The notes under the pieces are model-generated. The model did not search any database. It worked only from the letters and a program-made list of their open reading frames with translations, and was not told the origin of the DNA. A stretch of DNA of 64,000 nucleotides, from contig CAMDED010000009.1 in assembly GCA_945893365.1 (NCBI GenBank), positions 24,986 through 88,985 of the forward strand, read 5' to 3'. Below, piece after piece: positions 45,959 to 54,712 of the stretch (its first letter is position 1; the number at the start of each line of letters is the position of its first letter). The stretch comes from Candidatus Sulfopaludibacter sp. SbA3. Lineage in GTDB: Bacteria > Acidobacteriota > Terriglobia > Bryobacterales > Bryobacteraceae. The position numbers and the translations under genes were made by a program.

Positions 45959-48003
45959 TGGCCGTTGCGGTTTACTTGCGCGTCAGCACCGAGGAACAGC
46001 GAGAGCGCCAGTCCATCGCGACCCAGCGAGAATTCGGGGAGCGCTACTGCCAACTGCACAGCCTCGCCGTCCACCGCGTCTACGCCGACGATGGCGTCTC
46101 CGGGACCGTTGCCATGGACCGGCGGCCGGAAGGCAGCCAGATCATCAAGGATGCGCGCCTTGGCAAATTCGATCAACTGCTGGTGTACAGGCTCGATCGC
46201 CTTGGCCGCGAAACACGCCTGATCCTGAACGCCGTTGCCGAACTCGAAAAGCTCGGAGTGAGAATTCGCTCGATGACCGAGGAGTTCGACACGGCCACCG
46301 CCACGGGTCGCCTGATGCTGACCATGCTGTCGGGTTTTGCCGCGCACGAGCGCGAGGTTATCCGCGAACGCTCCGTTGCCGGCACCAACCGCGTGGCGGC
46401 AGCCGGCGCTTGGATGGGCGGCATCGTGCCGTACGGCTATCGGAAACTGGGCGAGCATCGGGACGCACACATCGCCGTCTCCGAGGACGCGATTCCGGGG
46501 CTCGCGATGTCGGAAGTGGAAGTGATTCGCGACGTGTTCCGCATGGCTGCGGTCGAGCGAAAATCCTGCCGGGTCATCGCAACCCGGCTGAACGATCTAC
46601 GTATCCCCTGCGCCTACGTTCGGGACGACCGGCTCACTCTCCGCGGCAAACGGAAGCAGCGAACTTCCGGAGCGTGGCGCGCGGGCCGGATTCGAGGAAT
46701 GCTTACCAGCAAGACGTACATGGGGATTCACGAATTTGGTAAGCGGAGCGCCAGCGGTCGGCCCGTCATCTCGCGGGCCGTCCCCGCCATCGTCACCGAA
46801 GCGACTTGGAAGAAGGCACAGAAGACGCTCCAGGACAACTTCTTGTTCGGCAAGCGGGGTGCCTCGAACCACTACCTGCTGCGGGGACTGATCAAGTGCG
46901 GCCTCTGCGGGCTGACCTACGTCGGTGTCTCCAATGTCCGGCCCAACGGGAAACGAGAGTTCTACTATCGGTGCAACGGCGCCCACTCACCGTCGGTCTA
47001 TGCCGCAACCGGGCGGTGCAAGTCGAAAGCGGTCCGCGGCGACATCCTGGAACAACAGGTGTCGTCGGACGTGGAGACGTTCCTCCGCAATCCTGAGCCG
47101 GTCCTCGAACAGCTTCACGCCAAGTTGGAAACGGACTCGAAGGGTTCTGGCAAAATCAGGACGCGGGTCGCGCGGCTCGAAGGGTTGCTCGCGCAGAAGG
47201 CGGCGGAGCGCGGCCGAGTCGTTGGCTTGTACCGCCGCGGCAGACTGAACGAGGCTGAGTTGGACACGCAGATGGACGAGATCGGCAAGGAGGAGACGGC
47301 GCTTGAAGCGCAGATTGCCGAGTTGGGCGGCAGGATCGCCGGGGCCGACTCCATCGGTGAGTCCCTCAGCTCTGCGGAGTCGCTCCTGGCAAAGCTCAGG
47401 AAACGGCTCGACGAGTCCGTCTCCTGGGAGCAGAAGCGACACTTGATTGAGGTTCTCGTGGCCGGCGTCCGCGTGGATACGGTTGAAGAATGCGGTGTGA
47501 GGCAAAGTAGGACCACCGTCACATACCGCTTCAGCGAACCCGGCCATCCGATGCCGCTGGTACTGCCGCAGTCATGCAGTGCTGCAAGGGTGATTCGGAT
47601 TCCCACCGTACCGCAGACGATCGGGGATCACATTCGGCGGCGGCGGCTGGCGCTGAAGTTGCTCCAGAAGGAGGTCGCTGAGCGGATCGGCGTGGACAAG
47701 TGCAGTGTCTTCAACTGGGAAGGGAACACCTCCAATCCGGAGATCGGGTGCATGCCTGCCGTTATTCGGTTCCTTGGGTACAACCCACTGCCACCCGCGA
47801 CGAACTTGGCCGAACAGTTGCTCCGGCGCCGAACGACGCTCGGTTTGTCGCAAAAGGAGTCGGCGGCTTGCCTTGGGGTCGATCCCGGCACTCTGGCGAA
47901 ATGGGAGCGCAGCGAGCGGGTGCCTAAGGGTGTATTCCTGGGGCGCGTGACGCGGTTTCTCGATGATGAGAACCGACGCTCGGGCACACGCCGCACAGGT
48001 TAG
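45958..48003 (+). CDS. Large serine recombinase with tandem XRE-type helix-turn-helix tail
   Basis: 681 residues. Residues 1-150 are a resolvase-type catalytic domain with nucleophile Ser10 (YLRVSTEEQ) and the RLDRLGR block. A recombinase domain (about 165-275), a zinc ribbon (C314/C317 with C339 and C354) and a coiled coil (about 395-470) follow, as in phage integrases of this class. Unusually, residues about 553-610 and 620-665 are two XRE-like helix-turn-helix units (IRRRRLALKLLQKEVAERIG and LLRRRTTLGLSQKESAACLG). This should be the integrase of the element to its left. Its last 37 codons recur in decayed form at 49.3 and 53.8 kb. Confidence 0.92.
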   Translation: MAVAVYLRVSTEEQRERQSIATQREFGERYCQLHSLAVHRVYADDGVSGTVAMDRRPEGSQIIKDARLGKFDQLLVYRLDRLGRETRLILNAVAELEKLGVRIRSMTEEFDTATATGRLMLTMLSGFAAHEREVIRERSVAGTNRVAAAGAWMGGIVPYGYRKLGEHRDAHIAVSEDAIPGLAMSEVEVIRDVFRMAAVERKSCRVIATRLNDLRIPCAYVRDDRLTLRGKRKQRTSGAWRAGRIRGMLTSKTYMGIHEFGKRSASGRPVISRAVPAIVTEATWKKAQKTLQDNFLFGKRGASNHYLLRGLIKCGLCGLTYVGVSNVRPNGKREFYYRCNGAHSPSVYAATGRCKSKAVRGDILEQQVSSDVETFLRNPEPVLEQLHAKLETDSKGSGKIRTRVARLEGLLAQKAAERGRVVGLYRRGRLNEAELDTQMDEIGKEETALEAQIAELGGRIAGADSIGESLSSAESLLAKLRKRLDESVSWEQKRHLIEVLVAGVRVDTVEECGVRQSRTTVTYRFSEPGHPMPLVLPQSCSAARVIRIPTVPQTIGDHIRRRRLALKLLQKEVAERIGVDKCSVFNWEGNTSNPEIGCMPAVIRFLGYNPLPPATNLAEQLLRRRTTLGLSQKESAACLGVDPGTLAKWERSERVPKGVFLGRVTRFLDDENRRSGTRRTG

Positions 48004-48110
48004 TACCGGATTGGCCTTTCTCGAACGCGGGCAGGCCGACCCGATTGCTGGTGGGAAGGGGATCCGTGACAGCCATCCGATAGGGCGCGCCAGCAGCCCC
48101 TCCAGTGGCC
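47755..48110 (+). repeat. Repeat R, copy 1: recombinase 3' end and flank
   Basis: Intact reference copy. It contains the FLGYNPL block, the final 37 codons, the stop and about 105 bases beyond (CTTTCTCGAACGCGGGCAG and GATAGGGCGCGCCAGCAGC). Parts recur in the same orientation at 49262-49420 and 53763-54015. Confidence 0.8.
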
Positions 48111-48327
48111 AACTTTCGGATTACTAAAATTACTCGGCCAAATCTTTGTTTGCACCTTGGTCTTAAGGGCCGGTTTGAATTTCGGTATAGACGGTCCAAT
48201 CTGGCATGCGCTGTTAACATCTTCATCGGCGTGGGCATCATGCTTGGCCCGTTATGCCGACCTTCCGGACGAAATCAGGCACAGCAGAGTCCGCTGGAGA
48301 TGATCGCCCGGTAAGGCTCGCAGGACA
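48111..48327. other. Gap between the recombinase and the DUF5677 gene
   Basis: Beyond repeat R no gene is visible. A 69-codon plus-strand frame at 48105-48314 has no ribosome site or motif. The right attachment junction of the element should lie near here. Confidence 0.3.
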
Positions 48328-49188
48328 TCACGAGGAACACGGCGGTTCCACTTCGGTTCCAGCCCCGGTCCTCGTTGTATTCAACACTTTCTCATTCAGT
48401 TCGGCGAGATACTCTGCAATCCCTAAATTGAAGTGGTCGTTCTGGAGATCAAGGACGGCGAGAATGAGAGCGTGGGCAAGCAGGAATGCGGCATCCGACT
48501 CGTTCCGCTGCGCTTCGGCTTTGAAGGTCAGCTGATCATCGTCCGCTTTCATCCGAGTGAACAATGCCTTTGCCGTGGCGTGAACCTCTAGTGTCGGTAC
48601 TAGGTAGCAGTTGAGGTAGAGCTTGTCAAATCCGTCGCCCACTTCTGCTGCCATCTCGGGGAGGCTTTTCTTCGTCCATGATCCCTGAAGCCGTGTCGTG
48701 CCACACTTTTTGCACATCGTCTCTTGGAACTGACTCTTTGCCTCATCAAATGCGGCCTTGGCCTTCGCAATTTCCTCGGTGGTGAACAGCGGTGCTTCTT
48801 TCCAAATCTCGATAGCACGACTCATCACCTTCCACTCGTGGACAGCGTTGTAGTCTACGAATGCATTTGCTTCGGCTGGATGTCTTGATAAGTATTTCGC
48901 GGTTACAAGCCTTTCATACATTCCTCGGAGGATTCGCAGAGCTGCGTGGCCGTAGCCGTTCGCGCAGAGGAGCGTGATCTCCATGAATTCCTCTGCGATC
49001 AGCCGACCCATAAAGAAGACGACTCGGTCAGCAGCGGAATCAAACGTACACTCTCGGTCGAACACCTGGTCAATTCCACTGCCGAGTTCATCGAACACAT
49101 CGAAGAACTTCTCTTGACGTTTGACAAACGCATGCTGCTCGTCCTTAAATCCGAACTGCATTAGTGTCAGGCTCAGTTGGTGCGCCAT
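48328..49188 (-). CDS. DUF5677 (HEPN-like helical) protein
   Basis: 286 residues, cytoplasmic. The pattern MGRLIAEEFMEITLLCANGY followed by LRILRGMYERLVTAKYLSRH is the DUF5677 signature, a helical family often found in defence islands and thought to be HEPN-related. A C-x-x-C pair (MCKKCGTTRLQG) in the middle may bind metal. No R-x4-6-H RNase motif is obvious. The gene lies on the opposite strand to the recombinase, bracketed by repeat R copies 1 and 2, and 400 bases before the giant STAND-like gene on the same strand. Confidence 0.75.
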   Translation of the reverse strand: MAHQLSLTLMQFGFKDEQHAFVKRQEKFFDVFDELGSGIDQVFDRECTFDSAADRVVFFMGRLIAEEFMEITLLCANGYGHAALRILRGMYERLVTAKYLSRHPAEANAFVDYNAVHEWKVMSRAIEIWKEAPLFTTEEIAKAKAAFDEAKSQFQETMCKKCGTTRLQGSWTKKSLPEMAAEVGDGFDKLYLNCYLVPTLEVHATAKALFTRMKADDDQLTFKAEAQRNESDAAFLLAHALILAVLDLQNDHFNLGIAEYLAELNEKVLNTTRTGAGTEVEPPCSS

Positions 49189-49261
49189 CCAGTCATCTTA
49201 TCCTGCCGCTACGTCTGACACAGGACGAGTAGTCGTCGTGAGAGCACGGAAGTAGCGAACC

Positions 49262-49420
49262 AAGTAATTGGGGAACGTTGGCGAAATGGGAGCGAAGCGA
49301 TCGCGTCCCCACGGGAGTATTCCTGGGGCGGGTGACGCGGTTTCTCGAGGGGAAGAACCGGCGCTCGGGCGCACGCCGGGCAGGGTAGTGCGGGATGGGT
49401 CTCTTTTCGAACTGATCGAA
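49262..49420 (+). repeat. Repeat R, copy 2: decayed recombinase tail
   Basis: From 49275 to the stop at 49386-49388 the sequence encodes 37 residues, of which 30 match the recombinase C-terminus by eye (TLAKWERSDRVPTGVFLGRV, then TRFLEGKNRRSG). It keeps frame and stop, and about 30 bases of 3' flank also match. Upstream of 49265 similarity fades, so only the end of the gene is present. Confidence 0.85.
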
Positions 49421-49591
49421 TCGCGATTCCGGCAGGCGCGCCGCGTTGCAGTTCCTCGCCAACTTCCTTTGCCGACGATCAAGCCCGAACGGCACGACTT
49501 CCAAGTATTCGATTCTGCTAACTATTCGGATGGCGCGTATCTCAGCCGGAGCACAAACGTCGTGGAATGCCATTTCCGGCCAACTGTAGGA

Positions 49592-52500
49592 TTACCACTC
49601 CACGCGCTGCTTGATCTCCTGCAATATGTGGTGGAGGTCCGTGCCGTGAAGGTCGTCCAACGTCATGGCCGCTGCGATTTCGCCGTTGCGGCCTTTGGAA
49701 TATCCGGGCACAGTAACGGCCTTGGCATCGTCGGCCAAGGGAAAATGCTGGGCAACGGCAGGTCCGAGAACCGCTTGCACGGCGGCCTTTGAAAAGTAGT
49801 TTTCCAGCCCGTATCGTTGAAGCACAAATCCTCTGACCCCGATCGCTTCCAAGCGCTTGCTAAGGGCTGCGCCGACCGGGGAAAGCGGGCGATCCGGGCG
49901 GCTCCAGTCTCGGCCGTTATCGCCGTCGGCCACCAGGACTACGTCAAGACAGCCGTCCCACAGGCGCTCGAAAGGGAAATCTGGATTGCCCAGTTCGCTC
50001 CAGCCCCCAATCGGCTGAATGACGACATCGTCGCGGTCGCCAATCGTTCGTTGGATAAATCCGCGCAGGGCGGGCAAATCCCTCACGCCTTCACACCAGA
50101 TTTTCAGTCGTTTTTGTGTCGATTTCATTTGAAGCTTGGACACCACCTTCTTGAAACTCGTCGTCCTTGCAAGCCCAAGGCGGACGCGTTGCCGCGATTC
50201 GAGGATACCTGTCCGCTGCCAGGGCCGCCACGCTTTCGGCGTGCGCCGGATCTGAATCGCCATGTTGGCAATGAGTTGTTCTTCGTCGATAGCCGCCATT
50301 GCGGCAGTTACCGTCCCTACGACACGAAAGTTCCCGTTGTCGAGGGCAAAGCCGCGTACCCTCTGTAGCTTGTTCCAAACCTCGGGTTCGCGTATTTCGC
50401 CGATCCAGTCGAGCGGGCTCGTGTTCGGGAAGTCGACCTCCCCAGCCGCGAGCAGACTTGGATCTCCGATGAGTTGGGAGAGACGGCGCTCGATTGTGGG
50501 CCGATGCTGGCGCTTAACCAATTCGTTAAACAAGGTATCCGGCATTCGCGTGACCTTCTGGGTTGCCAAGTCGGCCAAGATATCCGTGCTCTGGGGGAGG
50601 TCGAAAAGAGTGAAGAGCGCAGATCGCTGAATCCTTAGATCTTGGCTCAGCGCCCGGTCGCGTAGCGCCGCCGCAATTCCGTTGGTCCAAAGCTTGGTCT
50701 CGCGAACCAAGTGGAGAACCGTGTCAAGGGCGCTTGCGTTCAATGCCGTATCGGCGATCATCTTCTCGAGCTCAAGCTGGCCAGCCTGTGTCAAGCCATA
50801 TTGCCGAACGTGACGTTCGGCGGCTTCGCCTCTGAGACTGGTCAGGCTCTTGATGAGCGGAACATCATTCGCAAGGTGCAACGCATAGCGGGTAATTAGG
50901 ACCAACAAGCCGGCCAGGAGCCAGGGAATGGAGCAGCTATGGTCGCCGGCCCATTTGATCAATGAAAAGTCCATACTCAGGAATAGGCGGTCGCATTCGG
51001 TCGCGAGCCATTCGTTGCGCTCGGGAGACACCTCCGGAAGGCGTTCCTCGTCGAGAAAAAGAGCGGCTCTCCACACGCGCGTGAAGTCCATATCGCCGCA
51101 CACAATAGCCTGAGTTTGGGTGACTTCTTCTTCCGCCTTAGCGACTTTTTCACGATGCTCCTCTTCCCACGCGAGCCGCCGCGGGTCAGGTTCCGATGGC
51201 TTCCGCGGTCTAATCTCTTCGAACGCGGAATAAAGCTTCCCCCGGGCATACATGCGGAGCGCGGCGATAAAGGACTCGTCGCAATCGGTTTCGGCGAGCC
51301 ATCGGATCGTGGCAGGAGAGGCAAGCCGCACCAGCGTGTGGGTGATCGCTATTACCGGTCGTCCCCGCTTGGCCAATTGCTCAAGTGCTTGACGTACGAC
51401 CGTCTCATCGCGGTCGCAGTCGGCGATGGCGTCTGCGAGATCTTCGATAAAGGAGTTTCGAAGTTCCAAGACGCGCGCGTCCTCGATCGCAATCAAAGCG
51501 CCGACCGCGGCTTCGGCGAGCTCCGCATCCCAAGCTCGGCGCAGCGCGCCGTCAAGGCAACTCGCGTAGAACGTGAACTGGGGGTGATTAATCAAATTAG
51601 GTCGGGAGCGAATCATCGAAAGCAGCGAAAGTGCCGTCGGCTTGGGGTCAGTTTGGCGAAGACGTTCATATAAGGAGTGAATATGGGTCTGTGTCTTGAG
51701 CGCCTCTCCCATGACCTGCTGGATGACCGTTTCATCCGCCAAACTGCCCACCGCCACGAGCATCGAAACGAAGGCTGGGTCGCTTTTGTCGACGCCGTCA
51801 ATCAAGTCTGGAATTAGCAAAACCGTGCCGAGCCGCCCGAGAGCGTGAAAGGCCGCGTGCCGGATCGCTAGATCAGTCGCCGTATCGAGCGCCTTCTCGC
51901 GTGCAAGCGCCAACGACTCGCGATGTCCGGCCTCGCCGAGTAGGAATAGAGCATTAGCGACGAGAATCGAATCGGTGCCGATCTGGGTCTCCGTCTGAAG
52001 TTCCTTGAGCCTTTTCGGCGAGAGGCATTGTGCGAGACGGCTGGCACGGATCTCGGGATGCTGTCGCAGAGGTTCGGCGCGAGTTCGCAGACGTTGATAG
52101 AGCGTTTCGCCGATCGTGTCTTTCTCACTTGCCGTGAGCGAAGAAAAAACAGCCTGGAGAGCCAACTCCGGGTGGTGCGACGCGAGGTAAGAACCGAGGT
52201 CGGCCCGAAATTCGGCCAAGAACCCGAATGCTGGAATCCATGATGAATTGGGGTTCCGACTGCCTGACAGGAAAAGGTAATCTAAGATGAGAGAGAGAGG
52301 GCTAGAGCGAATCTCGGCGGCGGCAAGGAACTCGCCCAGGCTGTGGTGGGGGAAGCAAATGCCGTCGGGCGTGAAGAGAAGCAACGGCGCCACTGAAGCT
52401 AATAAGCTGTCCGCCTCCGAACTGGTTCGATCGAGCCGGGAGCGGATCGCGAGTTCAGCCTCCTGCGACGTTAAAGCGTTCCGGGAGGCCAATTCCATTG

Positions 52501-53374
52501 CGAGTCCCAATGCCCCGGCGGCCGCGATTACGTGTCTGCCACGAACGCGCGTGCATTTTCTCAATGTTCTCCAGATGAGCCTGACAGCTTGGCTGCGCTT
52601 CTGAGGCAGGTAGCCCCGGCAACGAAACCTTCGAATCAGCGTTTGAAGGATTGCAGGGTTTGCGGACTCGGTTTGCAGGTCCAGGCGATCAAGTTCTTGG
52701 CGGAACATACGGGCGTCAATGCCTTCCTGGTCGCATATCCTCTGAATGTCCAGCGACGCAAGGCCAAGAGTGTGGTAAAGCGAAGCGCCCTCTTCAATGC
52801 CGGCGAGAGCTGTGGCTACGTATCCTTGAGTCCCAAAGAGTGCGACCCGCCAGCCGGCGCTTTGGAATTCGTCGAGCCGACCTCGAAAGGAAGCGAGCTC
52901 GGCTACACGTACGTGATCCAGGTCGGTTAGAAGACACCAGGCCTGCGATGTCTCCGCTGCAATCCTTGGTGGTGGCAACGCCGCGAGTCGCCTCGATTTC
53001 TTGAGGCTGAACGATTTGACGAGATAGCCAGTTTCCGCGAGCTTCGACTCCAGTTGGTTGGCAAGGATCGAGGATGCCGTTCCAGGATCCGAAAGAAAGA
53101 GCACTCGTTGCTCCTGCTCAAGCAAATTGCTGGCCGGAGGCCGATACTTCCTCAAGAGACCCGACACACGGTAGTGTTCGTTTCCCGCGCTTTTCTTCCA
53201 ATCGTCGTGGGAGCAGACCAGGAGCTCAACCGTTCCGAAATCCATCGGGTGACGGAGAAAGAGTTCGAGTGTACAACTCCAAAGACGCCGAATGAGGGAG
53301 CCGACGGAACCCGATCGTGGCATGGTCGCGTATCGCAACATGATCTCAGAAATTTCAAGACCAATGCCAGCCAT
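49592..53374 (-). CDS. Giant protein with degenerate STAND/NACHT-like N-terminus, helical repeats and a TOPRIM-like C-terminus
   Basis: 1,260 residues. Residues about 88-250 look like a NACHT/STAND P-loop domain that has lost its key residues: Walker A reads DPGTASS (96-102) with no GKS/T lysine, and Walker B reads LLTDLDH (149-154) where active families have DGLDE. Residues about 330-1050 are almost entirely helical with HEAT-like repeats (HAAFHALGRLGTVLLIPDLI). The C-terminus (from about 1085) resembles a TOPRIM/OLD-type nuclease: CEGVRDLPAL with Glu1095, VADGDNGRD with Asp1150 and Asp1152, then GLENYF. A sensor with a nuclease effector is plausible. I know of no described family with this exact order. 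Confidence 0.75.
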   Translation of the reverse strand: MAGIGLEISEIMLRYATMPRSGSVGSLIRRLWSCTLELFLRHPMDFGTVELLVCSHDDWKKSAGNEHYRVSGLLRKYRPPASNLLEQEQRVLFLSDPGTASSILANQLESKLAETGYLVKSFSLKKSRRLAALPPPRIAAETSQAWCLLTDLDHVRVAELASFRGRLDEFQSAGWRVALFGTQGYVATALAGIEEGASLYHTLGLASLDIQRICDQEGIDARMFRQELDRLDLQTESANPAILQTLIRRFRCRGYLPQKRSQAVRLIWRTLRKCTRVRGRHVIAAAGALGLAMELASRNALTSQEAELAIRSRLDRTSSEADSLLASVAPLLLFTPDGICFPHHSLGEFLAAAEIRSSPLSLILDYLFLSGSRNPNSSWIPAFGFLAEFRADLGSYLASHHPELALQAVFSSLTASEKDTIGETLYQRLRTRAEPLRQHPEIRASRLAQCLSPKRLKELQTETQIGTDSILVANALFLLGEAGHRESLALAREKALDTATDLAIRHAAFHALGRLGTVLLIPDLIDGVDKSDPAFVSMLVAVGSLADETVIQQVMGEALKTQTHIHSLYERLRQTDPKPTALSLLSMIRSRPNLINHPQFTFYASCLDGALRRAWDAELAEAAVGALIAIEDARVLELRNSFIEDLADAIADCDRDETVVRQALEQLAKRGRPVIAITHTLVRLASPATIRWLAETDCDESFIAALRMYARGKLYSAFEEIRPRKPSEPDPRRLAWEEEHREKVAKAEEEVTQTQAIVCGDMDFTRVWRAALFLDEERLPEVSPERNEWLATECDRLFLSMDFSLIKWAGDHSCSIPWLLAGLLVLITRYALHLANDVPLIKSLTSLRGEAAERHVRQYGLTQAGQLELEKMIADTALNASALDTVLHLVRETKLWTNGIAAALRDRALSQDLRIQRSALFTLFDLPQSTDILADLATQKVTRMPDTLFNELVKRQHRPTIERRLSQLIGDPSLLAAGEVDFPNTSPLDWIGEIREPEVWNKLQRVRGFALDNGNFRVVGTVTAAMAAIDEEQLIANMAIQIRRTPKAWRPWQRTGILESRQRVRLGLARTTSFKKVVSKLQMKSTQKRLKIWCEGVRDLPALRGFIQRTIGDRDDVVIQPIGGWSELGNPDFPFERLWDGCLDVVLVADGDNGRDWSRPDRPLSPVGAALSKRLEAIGVRGFVLQRYGLENYFSKAAVQAVLGPAVAQHFPLADDAKAVTVPGYSKGRNGEIAAAMTLDDLHGTDLHHILQEIKQRVEW

Positions 53375-53649
53375 TTCCTTGCTTCCCTATCCTTTCCCCT
53401 CCAGTGATTGTTGATGTTGTGGTGGGCGTTAGAGTCTGAGTGACGGCCTGCGTGACTGGGGCTTAAGAATATCTGGACCTCGGCGCCCACCACCATTGCA
53501 GCGGGCGACGGCATCGTTTGCGAGCGTGAGCCGCTCCGCCGGACGCCGCTCGTTATGCCATCATCGCCTGCAGTTTCGATTATTCGAATTGAGTGGCGGC
53601 CGCCTAGTCGGACATATGGAGCGGCAGGGCCGCTGCAGAATCGACCGGA
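53375..53649. other. Upstream region of the giant STAND-like gene
   Basis: No gene recognised. It should contain the promoter for the minus-strand gene. Frames across it are antisense and uninformative. Confidence 0.3.
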
Positions 53650-53776
53650 TGACCCACCAAGGGGAAGTTGGTCCCCATCGACCGAGGCGGGGAAGGTATT
53701 CTGGTGAGAACAGGCCTTCACACCAGCAAAACGCGGCTGCCCCAAAATCCGTTTTTGTGCCAGCCACTATCTGCTT
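53650..53776 (+). repeat. Dispersed repeat V, copy 1
   Basis: Matches 56003-56128 in the same orientation. Shared blocks are TTGGTCCC-CATCGACCGA, GGCGAGAACAG-like sequence, CAGCAAAACGCGGC and GCCAGCCA. It directly abuts repeat R copy 3. Confidence 0.6.
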
Positions 53777-54015
53777 CCTCGGCTACAATCCGCTGACGTC
53801 AGCGGTGTCGATCGAAATGGGAGCGAAGCGACCAGGTGCCTACGGGCGTATTCCTAGGCGGGTGACGGCAGTTTCTCATAATGAAGAACCGGCGCTCGGG
53901 CGCACACCGGGCAGGGTAGTACCGCAGTGCTTCTTCTCGAACGCGGTAAAGCCGGTCCCGGTTGCTGGACGATTCGTTCAGAGATTCGATAGGCCGTGCC
54001 AGCAGCTGCAAGCGG
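53763..54015 (+). repeat. Repeat R, copy 3: decayed recombinase tail
   Basis: Begins with ATICFLGYNPL (matching the recombinase AVIRFLGYNPL), then deletes about 85 bases and resumes at AAATGGGAGCGAAGCGACCA with frameshifts through to GGGCAGGGTAG. The 3' flank also matches copy 1 (TCTCGAACGCGG and GATAGGCCGTGCCAGCAGC), so similarity extends about 110 bases past the stop. Confidence 0.8.
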
Positions 54016-54161
54016 CAAGAGAAAAATGGAGGCCGGACGCGACTGAGCCGGGGGCTACGTCAACCGCGGAGATGTTCGGACGTAATTACTCGGTGCGTCT
54101 AGGCGTATTGTCTTCGGGAAATCTAACTGGTACGGTTGGAGGCTATTTAAAAGGGGACCCG

Positions 54162-54659
54162 ATGACGACGAAGCAACTGCTCGGAAATATGCTTGTTTTA
54201 ACTATCCTCAGCCCCATTCTTGGTGCGGCTGTTCGCGGAGATAAGGCTGCCTATATTGGCGGGACTCGGAAGGACATCAAGCAAGGGCAGGAGGGCGTTC
54301 TAAACCTAGATGACAAGAAGGAGCTCGTATTCTCGTATGAAAAGGGCGGAGCGTTTCGCCTTCCATACGAGAAAATAAAGTCCATGGAGTTTGGGCAAAA
54401 AGTTGGCCGACGGGTAGGATCAACAATTGCCCTTGGCATCACCACTCTCGGAATCGGCGCTCTGCCTATGCTTTTTTCAAAGAAGAAAAAGCACTTTCTC
54501 ACCCTCGCTTACACGAACGAGCAAGGTGAGAACGAAGCGGTAATTTTGGAACTGGCAAAAGGAATCGTACGGACAACTATTCCGGTTCTCGAAGCCCGAA
54601 CGGGCAAGAAAGTTGACCTTGAAGAAGGCACCGCGAAGCAAGGCAAAGACAAGACCTAG
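54162..54659 (+). CDS. Hypothetical secreted protein
   Basis: 165 residues with an AAGGGGA ribosome site before ATG 54162. A signal peptide (LGNMLVLTILSPILGAAVRG) is followed by a beta-rich region (GVLNLDDKKELVFSYEKGGA, RLPYEKIKSMEFGQ) that looks like a small SHOCT/PH-like barrel, then a glycine-rich hydrophobic segment (IALGITTLGIGALPMLF) and a charged tail. I recognise this as a type common in acidobacteria but cannot name a function. Likely co-transcribed with the next small gene, 53 bases on. Confidence 0.7.
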   Translation: MTTKQLLGNMLVLTILSPILGAAVRGDKAAYIGGTRKDIKQGQEGVLNLDDKKELVFSYEKGGAFRLPYEKIKSMEFGQKVGRRVGSTIALGITTLGIGALPMLFSKKKKHFLTLAYTNEQGENEAVILELAKGIVRTTIPVLEARTGKKVDLEEGTAKQGKDKT

Positions 54660-54712
54660 GTACGAAGGTGGAATACCGTGCGGCGAACAAGGCTGAGTAG
54701 ACCGGAGGCTTA

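Noticed and set aside
45930..46742. Frames overlapping the recombinase start on both strands
   Set aside because: The recombinase frame has the serine nucleophile and full domain order; the others are out-of-frame readings.
35284..48003. A complete prophage
   Set aside because: No large terminase, portal, capsid, tail or lysis genes; a satellite or integrative element fits better.
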